64,000 nt of DNA from Verrucomicrobiota bacterium (GCA_027622555.1 JAQBYJ010000005.1:1-64000), one strand, 5' to 3'. Shown: positions 9,912 to 19,028, numbered from the stretch's first letter. Program-made: numbers and translations. The notes: generated by a model not told the origin, from the sequence alone.

Positions 9912-10394
9912 TTAAGGGTAAATCCCCTCATAGGCATAATCCGGTAGAACCACTTTGTAAGTGGATTCCAAAAAGGTGACCAAGTCTATGAGCTGTTTCG
10001 CAGTCATTTCTTCTGTCAGATCAGCCATTTCTGAATTTCCATCCCGGTCTGTATAATCTCCACGATACTTCGGTAGGATTATATGATCAGGATAAATAAC
10101 AGACGTCACCAATTGGCCATAGGTTTTTACGCGTGTTGTTTCCCCTCCTAAAACAACTTCAATTCCTCTCGGAGAAACATAGGTAAAGGCATCTTCCATG
10201 CCGGCAATGGTATGGCATCGAACACAGTCCAATTCCACGAAAGCAAGTTTACCTTGCTCAACATTTCCCTCAGGCAGTCGGAATCCTGCTGCCGATTCCT
10301 TTGAACGCGTACAGCCTACCGGGAAGAGTAAAACCAAGAGGCAAATGAATAACACCAACCACATAATTTTTTGGACGATAATCATAGTTTTCAT
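9912..10394 (-). CDS. Lipoprotein monohaem cytochrome c
   Basis: The protein (160 residues) starts with a hydrophobic segment ending in LLFPVGC, a plausible lipobox with Cys28 as the lipidated residue. A haem-attachment motif CVRCH lies near residue 57, and a later SEMADLTEEM stretch could supply the Met ligand. The C-terminal helix (AKQLIDLVTFLESTYK) is typical of small class I cytochromes c. It would carry electrons at the periplasmic face of the membrane; partners are not encoded next to it. It is convergent with the DUF3817 gene and divergent from the biosynthetic operon at 10727. Confidence 0.85.
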   Translation of the reverse strand: MKTMIIVQKIMWLVLFICLLVLLFPVGCTRSKESAAGFRLPEGNVEQGKLAFVELDCVRCHTIAGMEDAFTYVSPRGIEVVLGGETTRVKTYGQLVTSVIYPDHIILPKYRGDYTDRDGNSEMADLTEEMTAKQLIDLVTFLESTYKVVLPDYAYEGIYP

Positions 10395-10726
10395 AATTTC
10401 CTTTCAGGTATATGAAAACTATATCACTCGATCAAAAAAACACAAATCTCGGAGTAAAAAAACAAAGAAATCCCCACCTGCGTTTTATAGATTCCACCCG
10501 AGATCTGAGCCTTGGCCGGCTCAGAGGTATTGGTTTCACCCTACCAAGCAATCAGGGGAAATACCTTAATCCACTAGGATTAACCACTAACTTCCTTAGT
10601 AGGTAGTTATATCATTGAATACCAATGCTCTAACAATTGAGCAATTTCATAAAAAATTATCTCTATTTATGAATAAAATGCACGTGTTGCCGTCTCAGCC
10701 CTATCAGCACTTCAAAGATTTGAACT
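10395..10726. other. Intergenic leader before the NRPS operon
   Basis: This 332-base gap holds no convincing gene. It contains a 7-base hairpin (TTAATCC-ACTA-GGATTAA, 10566-10583), a GCTC/GAGC short palindrome (10627-10642) and an AT-rich 8-base inverted repeat (10646-10673), described separately. It probably carries the promoters for the leftward cytochrome and the rightward racemase-NRPS operon. Confidence 0.5.
10646..10673. promoter_or_regulatory. Operator-like inverted repeat upstream of the racemase-NRPS operon
   Basis: Perfect 8-base arms TTCATAAA and TTTATGAA are separated by 12 AT-rich bases, and the repeat ends 53 bases before the racemase start codon. The size and place suit a dimeric regulator site overlapping a promoter. 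No regulator gene lies beside it, so the binder is unknown. An AT-rich chance palindrome remains possible. Confidence 0.35.
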
Positions 10727-11440
10727 ATGAAAGAGACATTAGGCATATTAGGTGGAATGGGGCCTTTGGCTTCGGCAGAGTTTGTTAAAACTCTATATGA
10801 ATTTAACTTGGTTGATAAGGAGCAATCGGCACCCGCTTGCATTCTCTATTCGGACCCTTCGATTCCAGACAGAACAGAGGCCATCCTGCGTGGTGACACA
10901 AAGAAGGTAATTCAACGTATCCAGACTGGGCTTGAAAACTTAAACAAGCTAGGTGCCACACACTTTGTAATAGCATGTATCTCTTCACATTACTTTATTC
11001 CGAATTTTCCAAAAGAATTCAAAGATTCAATCATTTCGTTGGTAGATATTGCATTAAGGGAGGTTGATGGTTTTCCGGGCAAATGCCTACTGCTGGCAAC
11101 CAACGGAACGATCCGGGCCAAAACATTCCAGAAGCACCCGTTGTGGGAAAATTTGAAAGGGAAACTCTTGATACCCGAAGAAAAGGATCAGGTGAGTATC
11201 CACGAATTCATTTACAAACAAATTAAGCCCAATCGAACGATGGTCAGTGAATCATTTCTCTTATCTTTAATGGAAAAATACGATGTAGATGCTTTTGTTG
11301 CCGGCTGCACCGAATTCCACCTGACGAACAAAAAACTACTTGCTTCCGGCAATCCCTCACTTCGCTTCATTGACCCACTTTATAGCATTGGCAGGGAGTT
11401 CCCGAGTCTCGTGAGGCAACAGGGTGTTAAACAGCGCTAA
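10727..11440 (+). CDS. Aspartate/glutamate racemase-family protein
   Basis: Members interconvert L- and D-amino acids by a cofactor-free two-cysteine mechanism. The 237-residue protein has the N-terminal GILGGMGPLASAEF motif, the substrate-phosphate-like loop SDPSIPDRTEAI near residue 42, a first cysteine in IACISSHYFIP near residue 87 and the second in VAGCTEFHL near residue 190. Both catalytic cysteines are therefore present, but the usual CNTAH after the first is CISSH, so substrate recognition may differ. It is the first gene of an operon: the NRPS starts about 18 bases downstream. The NRPS has no epimerisation domain, so a free D-amino acid supplied by this enzyme is a reasonable inference. 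Confidence 0.88.
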   Translation: MKETLGILGGMGPLASAEFVKTLYEFNLVDKEQSAPACILYSDPSIPDRTEAILRGDTKKVIQRIQTGLENLNKLGATHFVIACISSHYFIPNFPKEFKDSIISLVDIALREVDGFPGKCLLLATNGTIRAKTFQKHPLWENLKGKLLIPEEKDQVSIHEFIYKQIKPNRTMVSESFLLSLMEKYDVDAFVAGCTEFHLTNKKLLASGNPSLRFIDPLYSIGREFPSLVRQQGVKQR

Positions 11441-11458
11441 TAACGTTTGAACATCCGC

Positions 11459-14400
11459 ATGAAAAAGAGTGTCTTGTCTCCAACCAGAGCCTCCACAAAT
11501 TTAGTTGAGCAACTAAACAACACGTTTGCATCCTATTCGAAAAACATCGCGATCGAGACTGATAAAGTCCGAGTTTCGTACGGGCAATTGGAAATCTGGG
11601 TACAGCAGCTTATCCATAAAATCCAACCTGCTCTAACGGATGCGGAGCCTCGAATAGCTGTCCTTTCGGATCATCCGTTGGAATATATTGCGGCAATGCT
11701 TGCAGCATTTCGGTTAGGAGCACTTTACGTCCCAATGGATCCAAGTTTCCCAAAGCTAAGATTTGAACAAATACTCAGCGAAGTAAGACCCACCCTTATT
11801 CTTCTGGGAGATATGGAAAAAACTCCCGACCTTGGCGAAAATTACGAGACGATGGAGATGCCAACTTTTACGGGCGAAACGGAAACCACCTTCGATCCAC
11901 TTCCTGAACGAACTATTTCAGAAGAAGCACCCGCATACCTTTTCTTCACCTCGGGTTCGACCGGAAAACCAAAAGGCATTGTTGGAAAACTTTCCAGTCT
12001 TCGACACTTTTCACAATGGGAAGCCGATGAATTCAATTTAAATAGCGACTCAACCATCAGCCAATTCACAACTCCAACTTTCGATGCATTTTTACGCGAC
12101 GTGATTACGCCATTGAGTATTGGCGGAACCATATGCATCCCTCCGCAACGTCCTGCCATGATGGGCGCTGAAGCACTCTGGGACTGGATAGAGTCCAAGC
12201 AGATTTCATTGATACATTGCGTCCCCTCTCTTTTTTCCGCACTGCTTGAAGGGACTTGGAAAAGCAGGGTCCTTTGCTCCTTAAAGCATATCCTCTTAGC
12301 TGGAGAGGCATTACCACTTAGACAGGCAGAGAATTGGATTAATCATTTCCACCAAAGGATTGAATTGGTCAACCTGTATGGATCGACTGAAACCACAATG
12401 GTGAAGTTGTTCCACCGCATCAGAAAGCGCGATGTGGAGGGCGGCTTTATACCAGTTGGACAGCCCATGTCGGAAACTGAAGTCGTTATTCTCAATGACC
12501 AAAAGCAAATCTGCCAAGTCAATGAAATCGGTGAAATATTTATAGCTACTGCCCATCGAACTCTTGGTTACTTCAATCAACCCGAAGCAACCGCACAAGT
12601 ATTTATAGATAATCCTTACACAACAGACTTAGCCTACGCGACAGGTGATTTGGGAACCGTTCTTCCCGACGGGAACATCCGTTTATTTGGCCGTAAAGAC
12701 CGGCAAGTGAAGGTGGGAGGAGTAAGGATTGAACCGGAAGAGGTTGAAAGTGCGTTACTCAAAATAGTGGCTATCAAAGCTTGCGCAGTCACAGTGAATA
12801 CGCTGGTTGAACATAGAGGAAACCTCATTACCAAAGAAGCGGTTCAAAACACAATCCAATCAGGTAATCCTCAAGCGGGTTTGACCGGGTATTTAGTACT
12901 GAAAGAACAAATCACCATTTCCGAGATCCGTAAGCAACTTGCGGATCATTTACCTTCCGCTGCTATCCCTCGCACCTTCTTTTCCGTCGAAGATCTTCCA
13001 AGAAACACGAATGGGAAAATCGATTATTTCAAGCTTGGCGAAATGAATACGGCCAAAGTCATACGCGATCAAATATTCGAGCCACCCATATCAGAGGTAG
13101 AACGGACCGTCGCAAGGTTGTGGGAATCGGTATTGAATGTACCGACAATCGGTAGACACGACGACTTCTTTACCCTTGGCGGTGATTCTCTTACTGCAAT
13201 GCAGGTCATGAATCGGATGAGAGAATTTTATAACGGCTCAACAAGAATTACAGATTTACTCACCCAACCGTCATTAAAAGATTTCTGTCAAATCGTTGAG
13301 AAACAACAACTCGATCGACCAATAGCACAAAAAGGGAGTTGGGTAAATTTAGACGCAAATTCCGAAACGACCTACCCTTTAACTCCAGCGCAAAAAGGGT
13401 TATGGTTCCTCTGGAAAATGGATCCGGAAAGCCCTTACTACACATGCCAAGGCATCATACATATTAAAGGTAGATTTGACGAGAACGCCCTCCAGGAATC
13501 CTGGAGCCTATTGCAGCAACGCCACGATATATTGAGAGTTCGCTTTGGTAATGTATCCGGTTCACCGACACAGCACTTCGTTAACAACTCAGAACCCTGG
13601 GTATTGGGACCCAAAGTAGATCATCTGGAAGGAAAGGAGGCGGTTCAAAAGATCAGAGATTTAGCTAAAAAAGAGGCCCAAACAGCATTCAACCTGGAAG
13701 ACGATAGTTTACTCCGGGTCAAACTATACAAAATCGGAGCTGATCACCATGCCTTGCAGTTGACCATGCATGAAATCACCATCGACCTTTGGGGTATTAG
13801 AATCCTGCTCAATGACCTCGCGGCCTTATATGAGCAAGCGCTCAACAAGCATCAATTGCTGCTTGAATCCAAGGGTCCCAGTTTCAGGCAATTTCTTCTC
13901 TGGCAGGATTCACACAAGCGTTCAGGCAGCTTGGACGAAACCTATTGGAAATCCGAGCTGAGTGGACAACTCCCGGTTTTGAATTTGCCACTTGATCGTC
14001 CTCGATCTCCAAAGCCAAATTATCAGGGGAAAACAATACATTGCCTATTGGATGAAGAGCTAACGGAGAAATTGAAGTCCCTGAGCCAGGAACAAGGAAA
14101 TACCTTATATGTCACACTTTTAGCCGGTTTCTTTTGGACTCTTCACCGATACTCGGGACAAGAGGACATTATTGTAGGTAGTCCAATTGCCCAAAGAAAT
14201 CAGGCCGAAAGCGAAGACTTAATAGGATTCTTTTTAAACATGCTTCCCATTAGGCTAACGGTGAAACCTCATCAATCGGTCAGACATTTTATCAGTTCGA
14301 TAAGAAAAAAAGTAAACGGTGCCATAGAAGCATCCGAATACTCATTCACCAACATGCTGGAATGGGCTCAATCCGTCAGAGACACAAGTATATCTCCGGT

Positions 14401-17311
14401 ATTTCAGGTCATGTTTAACATGCTAAGCTACACAGATCGAAAACTGGAGTTCAGCGATTTCTCTCTCGGTTATGAAAGTCTGGAAACAGGACATACCAAG
14501 TATGATTTTTCAATGTATGCCCAAGAGTACGGAGGAAAATTATTTCTTCAAATCGCCTACCAAACAGAGCTCTTCGATGAAAGCACCATGCAAAGATTCC
14601 TCAAAAATCTGGAAACTTTCTATCGCTCCATAGTTGAAGGAATTGATCCCCCCTTGAATGAAATCGAATCTTTGCACCCTACCGAGAAGAAGCAGTTAAT
14701 GACAATCGCCAAGGGGCCGACCATGGAAATCGCTGACGACCGTTCCTTAATCACAATTTTTCAGGACCAGGTTGGATTAATTCCTAACGCTACTGCTTTG
14801 ATTCACCAGGGTAAGGTGCTCAGCTACAGTGAGCTCAACACATTGACTGACCAACTTGCCCGAGTGCTCGCCCATTCGGGCAACACTTTTGAAACGCCAG
14901 TTGCAATCTCACAAACTCGATCCTTCCATATGGTTGCTGCCATTTTGGCAGTAATGAAAATGGGAGCCACCTACGTGTATCTTGATCCTCAATACCCAGA
15001 AGCAAGGAACCGCGCCATGCTTGAAGATATAGACCCCAGCCTCCTCATTGCCGACGAACCTGAAGCATTTGAAAAATACGAAAAGAAAATTATCCCATGG
15101 GGCGAGAGGCTGGAGATTCATTACGCAGAAGGCGACAAATCAGTCGATGTAGTTCCTAAAAGAAATGACTTGTTCAGCATTGTTTACACCTCAGCATCGA
15201 CCGGAAGACCGAAAGGAGTTCAGGTAAGAGAGCGTGCAGTTCTAAATCGACTTCAATGGATGTGGGAAGCACACCCATTCTCTGACATCGATGTAATGCT
15301 CCTTCAAAAATCACTAAGTCTTGTTGCTTCTTCATGGGAGTGTTTGGGCGGACTGTTAGCTGGAGTTCCAACCGTGATTGCAGATCATGATACCGTCATA
15401 GATCCCGCAGCCTTGGCCTCCCTATGTAATCAACAAAATGTAACCCGAATCTACGGATCACCAGCCCTGTTCGCGGGAGTCATGGCTCAAAGAAAAAAGT
15501 CTCCAGGTAACTTCATTTCACTCAAACTTGCTTTTAGCAGTGCAGAACCCATCTCACCCTCACAAGTGCAAGAGTGGAGTGTACTTTTCCCATCCATTCC
15601 ATTATTTAATTTGTACGGTTCGTCAGAATGTTCATCCAACGCTTTGTCCTATGATTGCAGCCATTTCGACCCTGGTTCCACAAGAGTGCCGATTGGGAAA
15701 CCGCTGCCAAACATCAATACCTTTGTTCTGGATAAAGATCTTCGACTCGTCCCCAAGGGTGCCGCCGGCGAGTTATGCATTAGCGGAACTTGCTTGGCAG
15801 CTGGTTATCAAAACTTGCCTAAGGAAACTGAAGAAAAATTTATCCAGGTGAACCCTGATCGATTTGGTGGACCTGTTCTATATAAAACCGGCGACCTGGT
15901 ACGCCTGGGACAAAATAACCAATTGGAATACCTTGGGAGAAATGATTTTCAAATTAAGATTCGAGGTTTCCGGATTGAACTGGAAGAAGTAGAAAATTGT
16001 TTAGCTTCAATCCCAGAAATTGAAGCATGCGTTGTTTGCGTAGATTCCTCTATCCCGGAGGAACCCAAAATGATCGCCTTCGTTCAATGCGACAATGCTA
16101 CCATTGAGAAGGACCTAAGACAAACGCTTAGGAAGCAATTGCCCGATTATATGATACCCAGTCAGTTTGTGTTCCTCCCCAATCTTCCCCGTACAGCAAG
16201 CGGGAAAATTGATAGAAGCTCACTCAAAACACCTTCAGCCCAGGACCTAAACACGAATTCTCCTGAAACAGCAGATATCGGATCCCTAGAATCCAGCATG
16301 GCACTTTTATGGCGACAACATTTGGCAAATCCAAATCTCGGTGTTGATGATAACTTCTTCGATCTGGGTGGACATTCCCTTCTGGCCGCAAAATTATTTT
16401 CTGAAATAGAAAAATTGACCGGTAAAGCATTCCCGTTGAGCGCATTATACCGCGCACCAACAATCCGTGAGTTATGTCGATTGTTGGAAGAGGATGGTCT
16501 GACGAATCTTTGGAGTTCATTAGTTCCCATGAACCAAGGAACATCCAAGCCTCCATTATTCTGTTTGCCGCCATGGGGCGGCAGCGCCTATTTTTTTAGA
16601 TACCTGACGAAATACCTGAATAAAGACCAACCTTTTTATACCTTGGAATCATGTCATAATCAGGAACGTGAAACAACGTCCGAGACATTGAATGAATTGA
16701 TTCAGAAAAATTTCGACGAAATCATGTCTTTTTATCCTGAAGGCCCGCTGTTTCTATGCGGATTTTCAGGAGGTGGAGTTATTGCCTGGGAACTTGCAAA
16801 CCGACTCACAGCTCACGGACGTACGGTAGACAATGTGATCCTGTTCGACACCTCATATCCGAGACACACACCCAATTTCATTCGAAAAATGAATTCCGCA
16901 GAAAGGTATAAATCCAAGGCCCGAGGGTTGGTTTATTCAATCCGCCGGCTGAACGGATGGCACAAACTTTGGTTTCTAATTGAGACAGTTTTTATGAAAG
17001 TAAAGTGGCACTTAATTCCTCAAACGAGTGAGCAGAAAGAGGCGATTGAACAGGAAGTAAATTCAATGGAAACGAAGCGGTCTTTCTTCACGAATTATTC
17101 AGCCTCAAATTACGCAGGAAAAGTAACCATATTTAAAGCCAAAGAACGCCGCCTGGAGACCCTGTCGGATCCAACATTGGGATGGTCGGAACACACTGAA
17201 CGTGAAATCGAATTATGCGAAGTACCCGGTAGTCACAACACCATGTTGATCGATCCTAATGGAGAAACACTTTGTATGAGATTACAGACACTCCTGACTA
17301 AACACGGTTAA
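11459..17311 (+). CDS. Two-module nonribosomal peptide synthetase (A-T-C-A-T-TE)
   Basis: This 1950-residue synthetase would activate two monomers and release a dipeptide-like product. Domain order by eye: A1 (about 30-530; FTSGSTGKPKG, YGSTET, NGKID), T1 (GGDSL, Ser577), C (about 635-1070; TPAQKGLWFL, RHDILRVRF), A2 (about 1100-1590; TSASTGRPKG, KTGDLVRLG, SGKIDR), T2 (GGHSL, Ser1640), and a type I thioesterase with Ser1770 (GFSGG), Asp1797 and His1926 (GSHNTM). Oddities: the C-domain HHxxxDG motif reads HEITIDL (771-777), losing the second catalytic His, and the A2 position equivalent to GrsA Asp235 is Val1289, while A1 keeps Asp. By-eye specificity positions are D-A-R-S-L-A-L-M-V for A1 and V-A-W-A-A-S-L-S-N for A2. 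A TTG at 11447 could add four residues. The product is unknown. Confidence 0.95.
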   Translation: MKKSVLSPTRASTNLVEQLNNTFASYSKNIAIETDKVRVSYGQLEIWVQQLIHKIQPALTDAEPRIAVLSDHPLEYIAAMLAAFRLGALYVPMDPSFPKLRFEQILSEVRPTLILLGDMEKTPDLGENYETMEMPTFTGETETTFDPLPERTISEEAPAYLFFTSGSTGKPKGIVGKLSSLRHFSQWEADEFNLNSDSTISQFTTPTFDAFLRDVITPLSIGGTICIPPQRPAMMGAEALWDWIESKQISLIHCVPSLFSALLEGTWKSRVLCSLKHILLAGEALPLRQAENWINHFHQRIELVNLYGSTETTMVKLFHRIRKRDVEGGFIPVGQPMSETEVVILNDQKQICQVNEIGEIFIATAHRTLGYFNQPEATAQVFIDNPYTTDLAYATGDLGTVLPDGNIRLFGRKDRQVKVGGVRIEPEEVESALLKIVAIKACAVTVNTLVEHRGNLITKEAVQNTIQSGNPQAGLTGYLVLKEQITISEIRKQLADHLPSAAIPRTFFSVEDLPRNTNGKIDYFKLGEMNTAKVIRDQIFEPPISEVERTVARLWESVLNVPTIGRHDDFFTLGGDSLTAMQVMNRMREFYNGSTRITDLLTQPSLKDFCQIVEKQQLDRPIAQKGSWVNLDANSETTYPLTPAQKGLWFLWKMDPESPYYTCQGIIHIKGRFDENALQESWSLLQQRHDILRVRFGNVSGSPTQHFVNNSEPWVLGPKVDHLEGKEAVQKIRDLAKKEAQTAFNLEDDSLLRVKLYKIGADHHALQLTMHEITIDLWGIRILLNDLAALYEQALNKHQLLLESKGPSFRQFLLWQDSHKRSGSLDETYWKSELSGQLPVLNLPLDRPRSPKPNYQGKTIHCLLDEELTEKLKSLSQEQGNTLYVTLLAGFFWTLHRYSGQEDIIVGSPIAQRNQAESEDLIGFFLNMLPIRLTVKPHQSVRHFISSIRKKVNGAIEASEYSFTNMLEWAQSVRDTSISPVFQVMFNMLSYTDRKLEFSDFSLGYESLETGHTKYDFSMYAQEYGGKLFLQIAYQTELFDESTMQRFLKNLETFYRSIVEGIDPPLNEIESLHPTEKKQLMTIAKGPTMEIADDRSLITIFQDQVGLIPNATALIHQGKVLSYSELNTLTDQLARVLAHSGNTFETPVAISQTRSFHMVAAILAVMKMGATYVYLDPQYPEARNRAMLEDIDPSLLIADEPEAFEKYEKKIIPWGERLEIHYAEGDKSVDVVPKRNDLFSIVYTSASTGRPKGVQVRERAVLNRLQWMWEAHPFSDIDVMLLQKSLSLVASSWECLGGLLAGVPTVIADHDTVIDPAALASLCNQQNVTRIYGSPALFAGVMAQRKKSPGNFISLKLAFSSAEPISPSQVQEWSVLFPSIPLFNLYGSSECSSNALSYDCSHFDPGSTRVPIGKPLPNINTFVLDKDLRLVPKGAAGELCISGTCLAAGYQNLPKETEEKFIQVNPDRFGGPVLYKTGDLVRLGQNNQLEYLGRNDFQIKIRGFRIELEEVENCLASIPEIEACVVCVDSSIPEEPKMIAFVQCDNATIEKDLRQTLRKQLPDYMIPSQFVFLPNLPRTASGKIDRSSLKTPSAQDLNTNSPETADIGSLESSMALLWRQHLANPNLGVDDNFFDLGGHSLLAAKLFSEIEKLTGKAFPLSALYRAPTIRELCRLLEEDGLTNLWSSLVPMNQGTSKPPLFCLPPWGGSAYFFRYLTKYLNKDQPFYTLESCHNQERETTSETLNELIQKNFDEIMSFYPEGPLFLCGFSGGGVIAWELANRLTAHGRTVDNVILFDTSYPRHTPNFIRKMNSAERYKSKARGLVYSIRRLNGWHKLWFLIETVFMKVKWHLIPQTSEQKEAIEQEVNSMETKRSFFTNYSASNYAGKVTIFKAKERRLETLSDPTLGWSEHTEREIELCEVPGSHNTMLIDPNGETLCMRLQTLLTKHG

Positions 17312-17329
17312 ACCGATTTCCACCGATTC

Positions 17330-17896
17330 ATGAATAAGAAACAAGTCAGACTACTCTTCGCGTTGTTACTCGGAATTTTATCCGTTGTGTTCTTGCTTTC
17401 CATGAACAAAATTGAACCCTACCCTGCCCCGGTCTATCCGTCATTTGGGAAAGCACCTATAAAAGAAGAAGTCATCCAAATCAATAAACCAGAGTTCGTG
17501 GTTTATTTTGAGAATTCAGATTCTCAGGAAGTGGACTATTTTAAATTGTTCAACAACATCCCGATTTCGCATGTAAATCACTTGGTAGTTAATAATTTAA
17601 ATCCAGAGCGCAAAGTGGATCTGGAGCGTTGGCAGGCTAAGCCATTCAAGAGTTTTCAATTAGGACGATACACCATCGAGTGGAGACGAACGCCGAATTT
17701 GCCAACAAAAGAGGAAATTGCTCGAAGAAAACAATTCTTTCGAAATCGGATAACCGAGACAACCGGGAGACAAGACCCAGTGAACCTCCACATTACTTGG
17801 TACCGCTATGACTTCGTATTTGGGAAAGGAATCGTTTGGGAAAGTAAACGGCAAGTATACGAGACGGAAATCAACCTTGTAGACGAAAGTATATAA
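17330..17896 (+). CDS. Membrane-anchored protein of unknown family, paired with HTTM protein
   Basis: I do not recognise the family. The 188-residue protein has one N-terminal transmembrane segment (LLFALLLGILSVVFLLSM, residues 9-26) after a short basic cytoplasmic end, so the remaining 160 residues should lie outside the cytoplasm. The outer part has Pro-rich and beta-strand-like stretches (EFVVYFENSD, YTIEWRRTP, NLHITWYRYDF) and a charged helix. It follows the NRPS by 18 bases and is followed by the HTTM gene after one base, so it belongs to the same operon. The arrangement of a small anchored protein just before an HTTM protein resembles SdpA-SdpB, but sequence similarity to SdpA is not evident. 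Confidence 0.75.
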   Translation: MNKKQVRLLFALLLGILSVVFLLSMNKIEPYPAPVYPSFGKAPIKEEVIQINKPEFVVYFENSDSQEVDYFKLFNNIPISHVNHLVVNNLNPERKVDLERWQAKPFKSFQLGRYTIEWRRTPNLPTKEEIARRKQFFRNRITETTGRQDPVNLHITWYRYDFVFGKGIVWESKRQVYETEINLVDESI

Positions 17897-17897
17897 A

Positions 17898-19016
17898 ATG
17901 ATCTCGTCCATTTTTTCACGGTTTGATCGGTGGTTATTTGAGAGTTACTCAATGACGCCAAAACATTGGGGGCTCTTCAGGATATCATTTGCGGTATACA
18001 TGTTGGCCTTTGTCGGGCTTCCGGAACTCACCTACCTTTCCGAATTACCTGACGATTTTTTTCACCCTCACCAATTTAGTCTCGGTCAATTTGCACCCGG
18101 GTTTCCAGGATACCTTTTTCTCAAAGTTCTAGGTCTCATCATCGTGTTCCTTTTCCTGTGTATCTTGTTTGGCTACAGAACTCGAACGGCATCTATTGTT
18201 TCCGTAGTGTTGGTCATTTTCGCCAAGACCTTTGTATATTCCTTGGGACAAATAAACCACGACTTCATAGTCTGGTTGGTTCCAGTCGCAGGCGCTTTTG
18301 CAAATTGGGGTGCGGCATATTCGATAGATAGTTCAAATAAGCAATCCTTTGGAAAGGAAGAGAGTCAGTCTTGGCCCATCGTTTTTCTCGTAGTAACTTT
18401 CTGTTTCGCCATGGCACTTTCTGGATATCAAAAATTCCTGGGAGGCTGGGCTGATTTGTATGCAAACCCGGTACAACAAAATCTGGCGCGAATGTTTATT
18501 GTTGTTCAAAGACAAGACTTCCTGGCTCCCGCTTTAAACACCTTCGACAACTTCTTTTTATGGAAAGCCCTCGATTATCTAACTCTCATTTTTGAGATTG
18601 GAATCCTTATCGGCATATTTTTCCCAAAGATATTCCGTCTATTTTTGATGGTAGCCGTTGTCTTCCATCTTTCGAACCTACTGATTCTGAACATAGACTT
18701 TTCCTTCAATTTTGCCTTCTACGCCCTCTTCTTGCCGTGGCCAAGAATTTGTAACTGGATCGACCGTTCAAAGGACATCCATTTTCTAATGGCGCGATTT
18801 CTAACTTTAAAATGTTTTGTTTTAGTCAGCTTCCTTTATTTGATATTTTTCGCGGCGACAGAGTCATCATTGGTCATTTTCAGCTTCAATCTTTTGGGCA
18901 TCGAATATTTAGGAAATGCGATGGTGCGATCCTTACTTGGATTTGGTATCGTAATTTGGATCGCTGTGGATCATTTGAAACAGCGAAAAGGGGCTTTTCT
19001 CCCAACCACATTTTAG
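17898..19016 (+). CDS. HTTM (vitamin K-dependent gamma-carboxylase-like) membrane protein
   Basis: The 372-residue protein has about eight hydrophobic segments. Its N-terminal pattern is typical of the HTTM superfamily (gamma-carboxylase N-terminal region, SdpB): a SMTPKHWGLFRISFAVYML segment, then DDFFHPHQFS, FGYRTRTASIVSVVLV and SLGQINHDFIVW. In SdpB-like systems such proteins act in maturing or exporting an antimicrobial peptide; in others the role is unknown. It starts one base after the preceding anchored protein and closes the racemase-NRPS operon. A task in modifying, exporting or resisting the NRPS product is inferred. It lacks the long C-terminal lumenal domain of true gamma-carboxylases. 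Confidence 0.82.
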   Translation: MISSIFSRFDRWLFESYSMTPKHWGLFRISFAVYMLAFVGLPELTYLSELPDDFFHPHQFSLGQFAPGFPGYLFLKVLGLIIVFLFLCILFGYRTRTASIVSVVLVIFAKTFVYSLGQINHDFIVWLVPVAGAFANWGAAYSIDSSNKQSFGKEESQSWPIVFLVVTFCFAMALSGYQKFLGGWADLYANPVQQNLARMFIVVQRQDFLAPALNTFDNFFLWKALDYLTLIFEIGILIGIFFPKIFRLFLMVAVVFHLSNLLILNIDFSFNFAFYALFLPWPRICNWIDRSKDIHFLMARFLTLKCFVLVSFLYLIFFAATESSLVIFSFNLLGIEYLGNAMVRSLLGFGIVIWIAVDHLKQRKGAFLPTTF

Positions 19017-19028
19017 GTTTATAGCTGA

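Noticed and set aside
10620-10660. tRNA-like D-arm on the minus strand (TTGCTCAATTGTTAGAGCA) before the racemase gene
   Set aside because: No matching acceptor stem or T-arm with GGTTCAAAT could be placed at the right distance, so it is a chance match or a very old relic.
11447-11458. TTG start for the NRPS, four codons upstream
   Set aside because: No better ribosome site precedes it than the ATG at 11459; the difference does not affect any domain.
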